From Phragmites australis (lineage: Eukaryota; Streptophyta; Magnoliopsida; Poales; Poaceae): a DNA stretch of 64,000 nucleotides. The notes beneath the pieces are model-generated. The model was given only the letters and a program-made list of their open reading frames with translations, made no database searches and was not told the DNA's origin. Within the stretch, counting starts at the first letter, position 1, and the number at the start of each line of letters is the position of its first letter. The stretch lies in contig NC_084929.1 in the NCBI RefSeq assembly GCF_958298935.1, positions 31,189,501 through 31,253,500 on the forward strand. Reading direction: 5' to 3'. A program made the position numbers and the translations under genes. Positions 1 through 12,016 of the stretch are shown one piece after another.

Positions 1-271
1 ACCTCACCACATCGAAAGACGCGAGGAACCTGAGCATCCGGTCGATCAAGGCAGCCGACTGGGTCTTGTCCTCGGTCTTGGTTACTCGAACAGCAAGCTC
101 GTCGGGGGTCAGCGCGCGGCCGTCAGCCGCGCTGAGTGCGTCGAAGAGGCCGAGCTCAACGGCCGCCTTGATGGTCATGGTGACGTTGTAGGCGTAGACG
201 AGTGTCTGTGCATGCAAGCATGTTGCGTCCTCGTCCTCGCCGGCACCGTTCACGAATCCAATTTTCTCCAT
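1..271 (-). CDS. O-methyltransferase, COMT-like, N-terminal part (cut by window edge)
   Basis: The reverse strand reads without a stop from an ATG at 271 to the window edge, giving about 90 residues that start MEKIGFVNGAGEDEDATC. The segment with YAYNVTMTIKAAVELGLFDAL, then LTPDELAVRV, and then ALIDRMLRFLASFDVV, matches the N-terminal dimerisation domain of plant SAM-dependent O-methyltransferases of the caffeic acid/flavonoid type. In this family the domain forms the homodimer interface and part of the substrate pocket. The SAM-binding catalytic domain lies outside the window. The substrate cannot be told from this part; these proteins act in the cytosol on phenylpropanoids, flavonoids or benzoxazinoids. 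A TATA box lies about 90 bases upstream of the ATG, which supports this start. No defect is visible in the part present. Confidence 0.85.
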   Translation of the reverse strand, partial: MEKIGFVNGAGEDEDATCLHAQTLVYAYNVTMTIKAAVELGLFDALSAADGRALTPDELAVRVTKTEDKTQSAALIDRMLRFLASFDVVR

Positions 272-360
272 GTCTAACAATCCTGTTCTAATTCGAAAAA
301 AATAATGCTGTTCTAGATGCTAGCTTGCTTGTGTGTGCATCATATGGTAACCGAGTGTGC

Positions 361-370
361 ATATATATAG
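361..370 (-). promoter_or_regulatory. TATA box of the O-methyltransferase gene
   Basis: The reverse strand reads CTATATATAT here, about 90 bases upstream of the methyltransferase ATG. That predicts transcription start near 330-340 and a 5' leader of about 60-70 bases. Confidence 0.55.
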
Positions 371-371
371 G

Positions 372-722
372 GAGGCGGGAGGCCGTACCTACTTCTCAGC
401 TTGCCATAACTCCAATCCACGCCCTACATCAACGACTAAACGTTGCATGGCTTAGGCTACCAACAAAGCACACCTCCATACCAACCCCCAAAAAAAAAAA
501 CAGGTGATTTATCAATGGAATCAGCATCAACTCGTGGCCATTTGAATTACCCATGAAATGATGAAACATAACAAGGGAGGGATGAATGAAACTATTTGAT
601 GCGCTTGTTTACATACGGTTTTCACACTTTTATTTTTTATTTTTTTGTTTCTTTGTTTTACTTGGATGTCAAACAACTAATTACATCCACAAATAGGCTG
701 TTAGCTAGCATGGAGATGGGCC
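372..722. other. Upstream region of the O-methyltransferase, no gene seen
   Basis: This is the upstream region of the minus-strand methyltransferase, up to the edge of the CACTA element. It is AT-rich with a T-rich stretch at 630-660. I see no gene and no clear repeat. Confidence 0.5.
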
Positions 723-789
723 CACTACTATAAAAGCTATTTTTCGAGACATCTACTGTTTATTTTTACAGATATTTCATATGACAATC

Positions 790-1165
790 CACCTAAGTAG
801 TAGGGTAGGGTCACGTGCGGTTGTGGACCGTTTATGAAAACTAATTTTCACAGGCGGTTCCTTATATGAATCGTATGTGTAAATAGCTCTATTATCACAT
901 GCGGTTCATATAAGAAACCGCATATGGAATGCTTCATTTTCATAGGTGGTTAACATAAGGAACTGACTATGAAAATAGACTCTATTATCACAGACAGTTC
1001 ACATAAGGAACCGTCTGTGGAATGCTTCGTTTTTGCAGGTGGTTCCTTATGTAAACCGCATGTGAAAATGTAGTTCGTTTCCACAGGCGGTTTCTTATGT
1101 TAACTGCCTGTGAAAATTAGTTTTCCCAGGGGTTAGTAATATGAACCGTCTGTGGCAATAGCTCC
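790..1165. repeat. CACTA subterminal repeat array, left side
   Basis: At least seven imperfect copies of a ~25-base unit occur here, built on the core GGCGGTTCCTTATATGAACC in direct and inverted orientation. Examples start near 851, 897, 945, 990, 1035 and 1083. Adjacent inverted copies pair into short hairpins. Confidence 0.75.
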
Positions 1166-1687
1166 ATAAATACTGCCTATCCGAGGGGAGCTCGATTCAG
1201 AGCGAGCTCACTGTTGTTCAAATAGTACAACTCAAAAGGCAGCTGCAAAATTTGAAAATAAAGGGGAATGTTTTGTTTTTGAATTCCTTGGAGGAGACAT
1301 CTAAAATAAGAGTATCTCATCCCTAGTTAGCATCTTTTTAAGTCTAGATTTAGATTTATGGTCTATTAGGGTTTGAATAGGTTCTAGAGATGCTCATGGT
1401 TCTAGCCATTCAGATACTCAAATTAGCTAAAATTTGTGGTAGTGTTGATTCAATTTTGTAGATTCACATGATTCTAGCATTATATTTAAAAAATGTAGCT
1501 TCAATTTGATGTTTCTTAGCCTAGGATGTTTTATCCTGAATGAGGATTTTTTTATCTAGATCTAGATCTAGTGGGAGAGAGAGTAATGAATCTACATTGT
1601 TTTGAGCCATATTATTTTAAAAAAATAATTATGATTTCCTTATTAATTAATTAATTAATTTATCTAATTTTATGGTTGAAATTTAAG

Positions 1688-4440
1688 ATGGACAAATCAT
1701 GGATGTACGATGTGCCAAGATATAGAGAAATATACATCAAAGGACTCTCTGCTTTTATTGAAGCCGCCGAGAAGTACGCTTTGACTAAGAAGACAAAAAA
1801 ATATATATTGTGCATGTTCTGACTGCAAGAACCAGAAATTGTGGGACAAATCAAGCATAATCAAATCACACTTGATCTTGAGAGGTTTTGTCGAGGATTA
1901 CACATGTTGGTCCAATCACGGCGAACAACTTACATGCGAACCAAACGATGACATCGCTGCTGATCAAGTGGATGGTGATGATGAGGGAGTCGAAGGCGAC
2001 AATGATGTTATGATGGATGATGATACCAATTTCGATCTCGAGGAATATTGTGCCATACAGGACCGCATGTTTTAAGGGATACGAGGGGTTTAGATAATTT
2101 CGAGGTATTACAAAAGGCTTCGAAAGAACTTTTGTACAAGGAATCAAAGGGTTGTGATAAAGAGTTTACGGTGTTGCATTCGGTTCTTGAACTTCTAAGG
2201 TTGAAGGCCAGTAATAGATGGTCCGATAAGAGTTTCTTGGATCTGTTGAGCCTCTTAGCAAACATTCTTCCGAAGCCTAACTCCTTGCCCACCATCACTT
2301 ATCAGGTGAAGAAGCTTATCTGTCCGTTGTCATTGGATGTGCATAAAATACACACGTGTCTGAATCACTATATCCTTTACCGTAAAGAGTACGAAGCCTT
2401 AGATAGATGCCCAGTGTGCAATATGAGTCGGTACAAGAGGAATGATGATTGTGAGGACAAAGATGCTTCCGCCAATGCGAAGAAGAAGAAGAGTAATGCT
2501 GGTCGTAATGAAGAAGACACTTCTTCCAACGCGAAGAAGAAGAGAAGAAGTCCTGCCATGGTGATGTGATACCTGCTAGTGATATCCCGCTTGCAGCATT
2601 TGTACTCGAGCCCTGAGGACTCTGAACTGATGCGTTAGCATTTCGATAAGCGTAAGAAGGATGGAACTATGCTTCGACACCTCACTGATTCTAGCCAATG
2701 GAGAAAGTTCGGTGCCATGTATCTAGATTTTACTGAAGAACCAAGGAATGTAAGGTTCGCGTTGAATACCGATGGAATGAATCCTTTCGGTGACATGAGC
2801 ACCTCACATAGTAATTGGCCAGTGGTCCTAGCCATCTACAACCTTCCTCCATGGCTATGCATGAAGCGAAAGTATCTTATGTTGTCTATTCTTATCCAAG
2901 GACCGAAACAATCTAGCAATGATATAGATGTATTTCTGGAACCATTGATGAAAGATATGGTGAAACTATGGAACGATGGGGTTCGGGTGTGGGATGAGTT
3001 CCGACAAAAGTATTTCACGCTGAAAGCCATGATTTTCATTACCATCAGTGATTATCCCGCCCTTGTTTCCCTATCGGGACAGGTTAAAGGGAAGCAAGGA
3101 TGTGTAGTGTGCTTGGATGAAACTGCGTCTGTGTACCTTCCGTACTCACAGAAGGTAGTGTACATGTGACATCGACGGTTCTTACTCAAAACTTACAGAT
3201 ACCGCAAGATAAAGAAATATTTTGACAATACGGTTGAGCAAGGTACTGACCCAAAACCTTGCAGCGGGGTACTAGTGTTTGAAATGGTCACGAGCATCAA
3301 GATTGTCTTTGGGAAGCTACCGAAGGGTAAAAAGAGGAAGAAAAGTGAGACGCCGACCGGCATGCTGTGGAAGAAGATACTGATTTTCTTTAAGTACTTG
3401 CCCTAATAGAAGGACTTGGACGTTCTCCACAACATCAATGTCATGCACGTTGAGAAGAATCTGTGTGATAGCATCCTTGACCTCTTACTGGATATATCGG
3501 GCAAGACAAAGGATAGAATCATGTCACGTAAGGACTTGGTGCATTTTAAAATCAAGCCAGAGCTACACCCTGAAGACAAACCAAATGGGAAACATTATCT
3601 TCCCCTGGCTAGCTACTCTCTGACACCTGAGGAGAAAAAGGCACTGTGCAAGTGCTTACGTGGGGTGAGAGTCCCGACTGGTTACTCATCCAACATCAAG
3701 AAACTAGTCTCGATGAAATATTTGAAGCTCATCGGCATGAAGTCTCACGATTGTCATGAGATGATGACAGATGCTCCCTATTGCAATCAGGGGTATCAAG
3801 CCATGATACATAAAGGTGGTCATCACACGGTTGTGTCACTTCTTCAACGCAATTGCTCAGAAAGTGATCGATGCTGAAAAACTAGGTGCTCTATATAGTT
3901 ACTTGGTAGAGACTCTGTGCCAACTTGAGATGTGCCTCTCTCCATCCTTTTTCGATATTATGGTACACCTCTTAGTTCACATCTTGAATTAGATAATTGC
4001 ATTTGGCCCCCATATTCTTACATCAGATGTATGCGTTTAAGTGATACACGGGCATTCTCAAGGACTATGTACACAATTGTGCTCACCCAGAGGGTTCCTT
4101 GATAGAGGGCTACAATATCAAGGAAGTCGTTGAGTGTTGCATCGATTGCATAAAAGATGCTAAACCGATTGGTGTACCTGTATCTCGACATGAGAGGAGG
4201 TTTTCTGGGAGTGGGACCAAAGGAAAGAAAAGATTCATCGATCATGATTACAAAGCAGTGTAAGAAGCACATTTTACCATCTTGCAGCAACTCCAGATAG
4301 TGGGGTCGTACGTCGAGCAACACCTAAATGAGCTTTACACAGAAAATCAAGGCCGCTCATTTGATTGAATCTTGAAAGAGCACAAGTGTCGCTTCACCAC
4401 ATGATTCAAGAACCAAAACCTTCCAGATGGTGAATCTGTA
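1688..4440 (+). pseudogene. TNP2-type CACTA transposase, broken
   Basis: Collinear pieces of a plant CACTA transposase lie in several frames. First is MDKSWMYDVPRYREIYIKGL (transposase-associated domain, from 1688), interrupted near 1800 at an A-rich slip and continued in another frame by CSDCKNQKLWDKSSIIKSHL. Transposase_21 pieces follow at 2048-3169, including CLNHYILYRKEYEALDRCPV with its CPVC motif. Then come 3416-3877 (MDVLHNINVMHVEKNLCDSI) and a DUF4218-like stretch near 3838-3992 (FFNAIAQKVIDAEKLGALYS). The C-terminal part near 4030-4440 has further stops. The protein would excise and insert CACTA elements if whole. Frameshifts and stops make it non-functional. Confidence 0.8.
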
Positions 4441-4754
4441 GATTAAAAAAATGTGAAAATGTTGGCTTGTGGCCCATCAATTTTAGTTACATCTTGGTAA
4501 GCGTATGACATTAATGGGTACACATTTTATAAATTTAGGATAAGCTTTAATTTGTATCGAGGATTTGTATGCATGATGTAAGAATATGCTTTAATTTATA
4601 TTGAGGGTATATATGGAGTAATAATATGTTTTAATTTATATTTAGGGCATGTATATGCTTTAATTTTTATGCTTTAATTTAAGAAGCTTAATATGTAATA
4701 GAAGAATATTTCCAACAGTACCGTTTTTAGGGAAAAATAAGCACTGGTACGTTT

Positions 4755-4828
4755 CTTCTGGTGGTTAACCTAAAAAACCGCCTATAAAAATGCTTTTCCA
4801 TAGGCAGTTTACCTATGGAACCACATGA
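4755..4828. repeat. CACTA subterminal repeats, right side
   Basis: Two copies of the subterminal motif (TGGTGGTTAACCTAAAAAAC and TAGGCAGTTTACCTATGGAA) match the left array. They mark the right part of the CACTA element. No terminal inverted repeat is seen beyond them before LINE sequence begins. Confidence 0.65.
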
Positions 4829-4959
4829 CTTGCATGCCGATTTAACAAAGTAAACTCCATATCTATCATGTGACTAGGCCTAGAAATCTTCCTTAGCATG
4901 ACCAATCGGTATTCTCAGAATGGCATTAGCATCAAATGGAAAGAACACTTGCCTGATGA

Positions 4960-7900
4960 GAGATTCATTATATTAGCCACTGGTTATGCATAGGTCAGCT
5001 ACAAACTCCCCTTCTTCTCCATCAGCAAGGGTAATTGATGTACCATTGAAATGATCCGGAATCCAACGATCCAGCCAAATTTTCGTGGTGTATCCATTTC
5101 CAATTCTCTTAATCAAACCTTGTTGGAGAACATCACAACCCACCAATATTGCATGCCATGTATGACTTGCATGTTTTTTCTTTGTAGCCGAAAGGAAATC
5201 AGAATTTGGATAGTATCTTCCTTTCAAAACCCACATTGATATGTTGAACAACTAGAGATCACGAAAGCCCATACCACCACTGCATTTTGGATTAGTAAGA
5301 TGCTCCATTTTTGCCAATGAATCTTGCGGCTAGCTACGAAGCTAGCCCACTAGTAGTTGGAGATCATCCTTGTCATCATCTTGCATATCTCTACTAGGAG
5401 TTTGAAGCAGCTCATGGGATAGGTTGGTAAGCTTGCACCACTGATTTTAGAAGCACTTCCTTGCCCGCACAACTCAGGTCCTTCTCGCTCCACCCATAAA
5501 AGAGGCCCCTGAGATGGCTCGGCAAGTACTCAAAAGCCTCCTTCAAGGACCGCCCTAAAGCTGTGGGCAATCCCAAGTACTTCTTAGCCAATGCCTCATT
5601 ATGTATATCCAAGCCCTCAGAGATTTCTTGTTTCATAGTATCACTGCAATTATTACTGAAGAGGACAATCGATTTATCCTTGTTCACAAGTTGTCTTGAT
5701 CCTTTATGATAAGAATCTAAAATATGCTACAACCAATCAACCCCTCTTTGCAATGCTTCAAAAAAAATGATGCAATCATCCGCAAAAAGAAGGTGTGAAA
5801 TACAAGGGGAGTGAACACTAACTTGAACACCCCTGCACACGAATACTAGACCAACTGATTTTAGCATGCAATAAAGACCTTCTGCACATAACATAAAGAG
5901 GTAGGGGGATATGGGATCACCTTGCCGGATGCCTCTTGTCGGTTTGAAAGAATCAGAAAACTGGCCATTCACCTACACTAAGAGGGAGACTGAAGTAACA
6001 CATCTCATTATTAGGGAAATGAATTACGAAGGAAACCTCAGTTTCAGCATTATGCCATGAAGATAATTTAACTCCACCCTATCATATGCCTTTGCCACAC
6101 CCAACTTGATATCACACACACCATTTTTTCCTTTTTTCCTTTTCAGGTAATGTGAGCACTCATAAGCAGTTATTACATTATCTGTGATAAGCCTACACGA
6201 TACAAAAGCGCTATGTTCCTCAGCTACAATCTCATCAATAAAACACCGCAACCGATTTGCAATTACCTTTGAGCACAACATGTAAATGACATTGTATAGA
6301 AAAATAGGCCAGAATTGCTTCAACTGTTATAGGGACCTAACCTTAGGAATTAACATGATCACCCTTTTGTTGAAGTCATCTGACATCGAGCCTCCATTTA
6401 AGAAGTTCAAAACAGCTCTAGTAAGAGTTAGACCAATTAAATCCTAGTGAACCTGATAGAAACTAGCCGTAAACTCGTCCAGACCTAGTGATTTATTTGG
6501 ACGCGTCATAAACAAAGTTTTGTGTACTTCTTCACTAATTTATGGATGACACAAAGACTTGTTCATATCTGTCATAATTTTACTTGGTACATGCTTCAAA
6601 ATTACCTCTGGGTCGTACAAAACTTATGCAGAAAAGAAAGAGCCATAGAAATTGGCTGCCATCAATTCCAAATCCTCCTGTTTTGTAAAGACTGTGCCAT
6701 TTTCATCATATAAAGCACACTATTACGCTTTGTACTTTCTCTAGCCTTCGCTTGGAAGTAGCCTGTGTTTCTATCACCATATGTGAGCCATGAGATGCGA
6801 GACCTTTGTTTCTCTATTATCTCCTCACGAGCTAGTAATTCAGAAATCTAGACCATAAGATTGTGTTCCCATCTAGACGACCCAGAACTGATCGTATGAG
6901 CTCTCTCGCATTCAATCTACTTCCTCATTGTGGTCAAAGATTTGCAATCGAGCCGAACAACTCTTGATCCCAAGATTGCAATGAGCCCTTCACTCGGGTG
7001 AGTGTAGCATTCAGTTGAGAAAGGTCAGTGGTTGTAACCCCAGATTCCCAAGCTCCTTCAATTAATTCAGTGTATGAATCATCCCTGTGCCACATGTTTT
7101 CATACCTAAATGGTCGACATCCATGTTCCCTTTTATCTCCATGGCGGTTGCATTCCAGAATAAGACAACGGTGGTCAAACACAGATGTTTGCACATACCA
7201 GACCTTCACCATGCAAAACAGGTCAAGAAACACAGGATTAGCAAAACCATAATCTAGACAAACTTTTATATTTCTAACTCCCTGTCATCTACTGTCCCAT
7301 GTGTACAGGAGGCCAATGAAACCCAGATCATGAAAACCACACTTATCTATTGCCAACCGAAAACCTTCCATCTGTCTCTTAGATTGACCAGCACTATGAA
7401 ATTGTTCGCTAGCAACTAGCACCTCGTTAAAATCCCCAACGCACACCCAAGGAAGGTTTCATCATGTTCCTAATAACTTCAGAAGATCCCAACTTTTGAT
7501 CTCAATTCCTTCTTCAATTCACCATAGAACCTAGTAAATCTCCATTCTCAGTTGGTAGCTATAGCAAATTGTACTTACATATCAATATACATTTTGTCGA
7601 GGGACTGAACATGTACACTGACCTCGCTAGATCAAAGCAAGGCAACATCAACCCCCTCTACCATAACTACCCTCACCAATGCCATTAGGATAACCCAACA
7701 CTCTCTTCAAGCCGTCCACTCGGTCATCATACAAATGAGTTTCCAAGAAGAAGACTAACATAGGACGATGTAGCTTCACCAAGCTGCACAACTCTTGAAC
7801 TGCCTCGGACTGTCCCAAGTCCCGGCAGTTCAAGCTTAGGATTTTCATTGTGCCCGGCGGGAGCTGCTCCTTGCAGCTACCGTCAATCTTGCAATTTCTT

Positions 7901-8568
7901 GTTTCTTTGGTAGGTCAATATGACTACCATCACATACATCACCCTATTCACCTAGCTACTGGACAACAGAACTCACCACACTGGCAGGAACTAAAGCATG
8001 ATCTCCTACCATTAGAATGTTGAGGTCTGGTGCACTGCACTTACCCTGGCCTTTAGCCTTCCTTTTGTGAGGAACCACCAATTTCTTGTTCTGACCATGC
8101 TGGCTCAGAGCAGACATGATATTCAATGGAGCTAAATTTGTGTCATGTCTATTGCCCGCTCCTTGCCTCTCCATCTCACGGGGAACATATTGTGGTCGTG
8201 GAATTAACGATGTCCTCCCTACCCGCCTCATCTTCTGTTTTTCCACTGGAAGCTCTATGATCATGCCCAGACCGAGCCGACAAAGAATAGTCTGGTCTTA
8301 AGTTAGTAGAAGAATCACTACCATAGATCTCAGATGCAGCCTGGCTAAAACTTTGAAGCTTCTTCTTTTCTTCTAGTGCCCTCAATCTGATATCATGCAG
8401 TAGTTTACCAAAAGTTTGTTCTAGCACTTCGATCATGAACGAATTCGGTTCGGAGTTGACCTCGACTACTTGAATCGTCAGTGCGTCACTCTCTAAACAA
8501 TTCAAGAATGCATCGCATAAACAAACAGACGATAGAAAAGTATGCTTATGATGCATGCTCGTGAACAA
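4960..8568 (-). mobile_element. L1-type LINE (non-LTR retrotransposon), degenerate
   Basis: Read on the minus strand, the order is ORF1 tail/linker (8568-7956), apurinic endonuclease, reverse transcriptase and zf-RVT region. The endonuclease starts at 7848 with MKILSLNCRDLGQSEAVQEL. The reverse transcriptase spans about 6323-5412; it shows KAYDRVE near 6050, TRGIRQGDPISPYLFMLCAE near 5930 and the catalytic FADDCIIFFEA near 5760. The zf-RVT-type tail at 5251-4973 reads KRIGNGYTTKIWLDRWIP. Several frame breaks separate the pieces. The 3' A-tail is not seen; the element stops against the CACTA repeats near 4830-4960. It is a dead copy. Confidence 0.85.
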
Positions 8569-8576
8569 CGTTACAA

Positions 8577-9784
8577 GCGCCGGGTTTCAAAAACATTTGC
8601 AAAAGAATGCTAAACAATTTGGGTTAGAAAAGGTCCTAACCTCAGATAAGACGACCTAAGCTTAAAGGGGTGTTGAGCAGCTAGCGGTCAGACCGGGCTA
8701 GGTAGTGGTTAGACCATCAGGCTACAGAGAAGAAAAATAGTACTGAGTGAGTCTGGCGGTTAGACCGAATGTCTGGCAGTCAGACCACGGCTGGCGGTCA
8801 GACCAACCCTAATGGCGATCTGACTCCTGACTGTGGAGTTTGACTAATATTTTAAAGTGACTTAGCCTAAACTAGTGGTCAAACCAACCCTAACAACGGT
8901 CAGACCATTGGGCCCCACCGGTGCCACCTCAACGAGGTCGCCAACGAAGGCTTTGGTGTTTCCTTCGATCTCGAAGGGTACCAAAACACTCTATGAGACT
9001 AAGGGGGTGTTTCTAGGGTGGTTTGGACGATATGCAATGGGCTGAACTCAAAAAGCTCCATGTATGAGATCTAGAACTTGGGTTTAACTTAGGTTTCTCA
9101 GTTCAAATCGAAACGGCGATCGGCTAGAGCTTGGAATCAATGAAAAAATGGTAGGGGAACGCTCAACTCGGTGTAGGGAAGCTTTTTATTGGATTGGCTC
9201 GCTTCAGGAAGGCTCCGAATTGCGAATGGGCTCTGGGGAGGTGATTGAGCTCGAGGTGGAAGAACCCGCATGGAAACATCTCTGGTGATGGGGAAGAGGG
9301 GGGGGAGGTCAAGGAAGTTTCCTTCATCGATCTCCGCTCGTTGGGGATGTCGAGGTGGATCTATCCTTCTCTCTCTTGGGTTGAGTGAGGAAGAGAGTGA
9401 GAGAGAAAAGAACGAGAGAGTGAGAGAGAGAGAAAGTGAACGTTGGTCGATGTCTTAAGTAGAAAACCCTCTATGCCCTGGCGGTCAGACCACGGGGACT
9501 CCCGGTCACGGACCTTGTGCTGTAAGGTTCGTTCTTTTCCCTTTGCCTTTCCTTTTCTTTTCTTCTTCTTCTCCAAAGTCATTGGGGCTTTCCTTAAGAG
9601 CTCTAAGCCATTTCTACTCATAAATATAATGTGTGTGTGTGTGTGTGTGATGGAAACACGCACCGATCCAGACATATAATTTTCAAACGTGTTTTAAATA
9701 CTCAAATTAGTATTAACCATGCAAAACATGATGCTATGATGATTATGCATGTTTAATCTAGATTAGGATTTTAGGGGTGTGACA
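8577..9784 (-). repeat. LTR of a Ty3-gypsy-type retrotransposon (solo or fragment)
   Basis: On the minus strand the right boundary reads TGTCACACCCCTAAAATCCT starting at 9784, a typical start for grass gypsy LTRs. The body carries a dispersed GGCGGTCAGACC motif (many variants at 8690-8910, one near 9480), GA-rich sequence at 9384-9438 and a GT run near 9630-9648. No gag, pol or primer-binding site flanks it, so it is probably a solo LTR or LTR remnant. The left boundary near 8577 is an estimate; I did not find a matching target-site duplication. Confidence 0.5.
9384..9438. repeat. GA-rich microsatellite
   Basis: An imperfect (GA)n tract with GAGAGAGAAAG units, inside the LTR-like sequence. 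Confidence 0.7.
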
Positions 9785-10110
9785 CGGTGGTCGTCCGGGT
9801 GACGGTGAAGAGGTAGTTGCCATCGGCGTCGACCTTCATGTCGTGGTCAAGGCGGAAGACCGCCAGAGCCGCCTCAATGTCGTCCGTCAGGGAAGGCTTC
9901 CACACTACACCCCTCTCTCAAATCTAGTGCAGGCGGCGCTGGTCCTCGAGCACCCAAACAGCGTCCCAGCCCATGGGTGAGGTGGGGGGGCTAGAGGCGG
10001 GGGTGGGCCACACGAGGATTTGCGGCGCGGGAGCGGGAGCAGGGCATAGTGGTAGGGCCTCGACGACGGTGGCAACAAAGAGGCCGGTTAGGAGCTAGGG
10101 TTTCCTCTCT
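9785..10110 (-). pseudogene. Unrecognised coding remnant
   Basis: This GC-rich stretch is unlike its AT-rich surroundings. On the minus strand one frame reads MGWDAVWVLEDQRRLH, two stops, and then WKPSLTDDIEAALAVFRLDH followed by DMKVDADGNYLFTVTRTTT, directly up to the LTR edge at 9784. It looks like a decayed coding segment, perhaps the start of a mobile-element ORF1 or a captured gene, cut by the LTR. I do not recognise the family. Confidence 0.3.
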
Positions 10111-11034
10111 GCTCCACCGATGACAGCATAGTGATAGAGTGCATAGTTGCTAACAATGTGACGAAGCACTATGTGAATTGACAGCATAATTTAATTTGAC
10201 AGGTGGTCCAAGCAGCGAAACCTCCCACCTTTAAGTGGAATTATACATTGGGTTTCAATTACTAATGTTCTTTTCTTGTACCTTACAAATAATAGGTAGC
10301 CAGTAATTCATCCGTAGGTTCGTCATTTATGAACACTTTCTTGATCCAATTCAACTTATAAGTTCAACTGATTTACTTTTATCTAATAGTTGTTTACGTT
10401 TGATGTCGCTACGCTATCAATTATGTGTACTTTTGTTGTGGAGTAAGTAGGAACTCAAGATCCCAAATTATCCTTAATCTACCCTTAATTTTTTTGTTAT
10501 ACTTGGGATCCATTCAATGTCCTAACATGGTGACCTAACAGATAGAAGAATTGGAGGAAGGTAGAGGAGGTTTCATCACAAGTTAGTTCCACGAGATAAA
10601 AGGCTAGAAACTCCTATATTACTCCTTTTGTTATAAATACTTGACGCATTGATTAAGATCCTATTAAATTTTTAAAACTTTGACCGTTAACTGCTTACAA
10701 AATATTTAGATTGGAAATATAAAAATCATATATGTAGATTTGTCCTAAAAATTATTGTAATAATATTAAATTTTATTATATATTATAACTATATTTTGAT
10801 ATAAAACAGTGATCAAAATTACACATTGAAGATTGTAAAAAATAAAAACGTAACTTTTGACTGGAGAGAGCAATTAATAGTAAAAATAAAAAATAGAAAT
10901 ATAACAAGAAAACTTGTGGGTCACTAAGTTCGACGTGCATGGGCAGGTGCTGGACGACAGGACGAGCACCACTACGTTGGTGCATATTTAATCAAGTACG
11001 TGTTGCACGATGACCCATAATTTACAAAGCCCCA
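10110..11034. other. Intergenic spacer
   Basis: AT-rich non-coding sequence with short chance reading frames only. Apart from the Stowaway-like remnant at 10619-10875 I see nothing to annotate. Confidence 0.5.
10619..10875. mobile_element. Stowaway-like MITE remnant
   Basis: The sequence starts TACTCCTTTTGTTATAAATA and continues with TTGACGCATTGATTAAGATC and CTTTGACCGTTAACTGCTTA, typical of degraded grass Stowaway (Tc1/mariner) MITEs. It then becomes AT-rich and ends near a possible degenerate inverted end (ACTGGAGAGAGCA, ~10860). The terminal repeats are too decayed for certainty. Confidence 0.4.
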
Positions 11035-11390
11035 ACGTGCATCCCCGCTCGATGAGGACACTTGCATGGGCCAGCGCATCGAATACTCTGCTCGCTGGCA
11101 CTACTATCACATACTCACATGTCAAAACGTGCATGCCAAGGCTATCACACGGTTGTTCTTCAATGCAGATTTGTGCTACCAGAGGCAGTATTCTATTGCC
11201 ATGGAACAAAATCAGAGTATTACCTAGAATCCCGGAGAGATGAAGCCAAGACGTTCATCCTCGCTCCACGAGGACACTTGCATGAGCCAGCGCATTGAAA
11301 TTTGAATGCTCTTCTCGCCGACACTATCACGTGACCTTCTTCCATGCAGATTTGCCACTACCGGAGGCAGTATCTCTGATGAACACTTAA
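11035..11390 (+). repeat. Imperfect direct duplication
   Basis: Two diverged copies lie in tandem. Copy 1 has GAGGACACTTGCATGGGCCA near 11053 and TGCAGATTTGTGCTACCAGA near 11164. Copy 2 has GAGGACACTTGCATGAGCCA near 11270 and TGCAGATTTGCCACTACCGG near 11345. The offset is 216 bases at the left and about 180 at the right, so the second copy has lost about 35 bases. No coding frame is conserved between them. Confidence 0.6.
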
Positions 11391-11545
11391 AAATCTCCGT
11401 GCCGCGCATCGCAATTCGCAGCCACTCCCCTGCCACGCCATCAATGACGCTTGGCGCGGCGCCCATTTCGCCGGCGGATCAGCCGGACCGCGCGCGCGCG
11501 ACGCCCCGTCGCACGCCACGGGCCACGGGTAAAAATTGGCGCCAC

Positions 11546-11583
11546 GCCCCGTTAGGATTTTTAATATATATACCCCGTTAGGA

Positions 11584-11626
<43 letters not shown>
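11546..11626. repeat. Duplicated 28-base unit ending in a (TA)18 microsatellite
   Basis: CCCCGTTAGGATTTTTAATA occurs twice in tandem (about 11546 and 11574), and the second copy runs into an uninterrupted (TA)n tract at 11591-11626. The dinucleotide appears to have expanded from the TATATATA at the end of the unit. Confidence 0.8.
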
Positions 11627-11628
<2 letters not shown>

Positions 11629-12016
11629 CTGCAGACTATGTTGTTATTATTAGGTTGGTTGTCGTGTTGAACAATGTTAGCTTGTATTGCACAAACAAAC
11701 ACTGTTGAATTGTGGAACAATATATTATGTGTAAATTATGTGATAATACATTAATATGATACGTATATTATGTATATGTGAGATGCTGGTTTATTATCTT
11801 AGAGAAGATGTATATTTAAATTGATGATATTATTATTATATATTTGATCTTACGTTCAATGCATATTTATTATATTAATAAGTATATGGGTATGTTTGTG
11901 GGTGGCGGATATGGGTATTCGTTTTTACCCGTGGCCAGTAATAGGTGTGGATTCAAAAACTAGCTCGTAGGTATGAGTTTATATAGCTTTATCTATGAGT
12001 ATTGTGCGTGTTACCA

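Larger units (their letters stand above)
723..4828 (+). mobile_element. Degenerate CACTA (En/Spm-type) DNA transposon
   Basis: The left end starts with CACTACTATAAAAGC at 723, the expected CACTA terminus. Imperfect copies of a motif near CACAGGCGGTTCCTTATRTGAACCG follow in both orientations, a typical subterminal array bound by the element's own TNPA-type protein. The interior carries a broken TNP2-type transposase. Two similar subterminal copies reappear at 4755-4828. The matching right TIR (TAGTAGTG followed by a 3-bp target repeat) is not visible, so the right end is lost or rearranged. With many internal breaks the element cannot encode its own transposase. Confidence 0.8.

Noticed and set aside
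1559..1573. TCTAGATCTAGATCTAG as an operator-like palindrome
   Set aside because: It is a short simple repeat in AT-rich transposon sequence; nothing links it to regulation.
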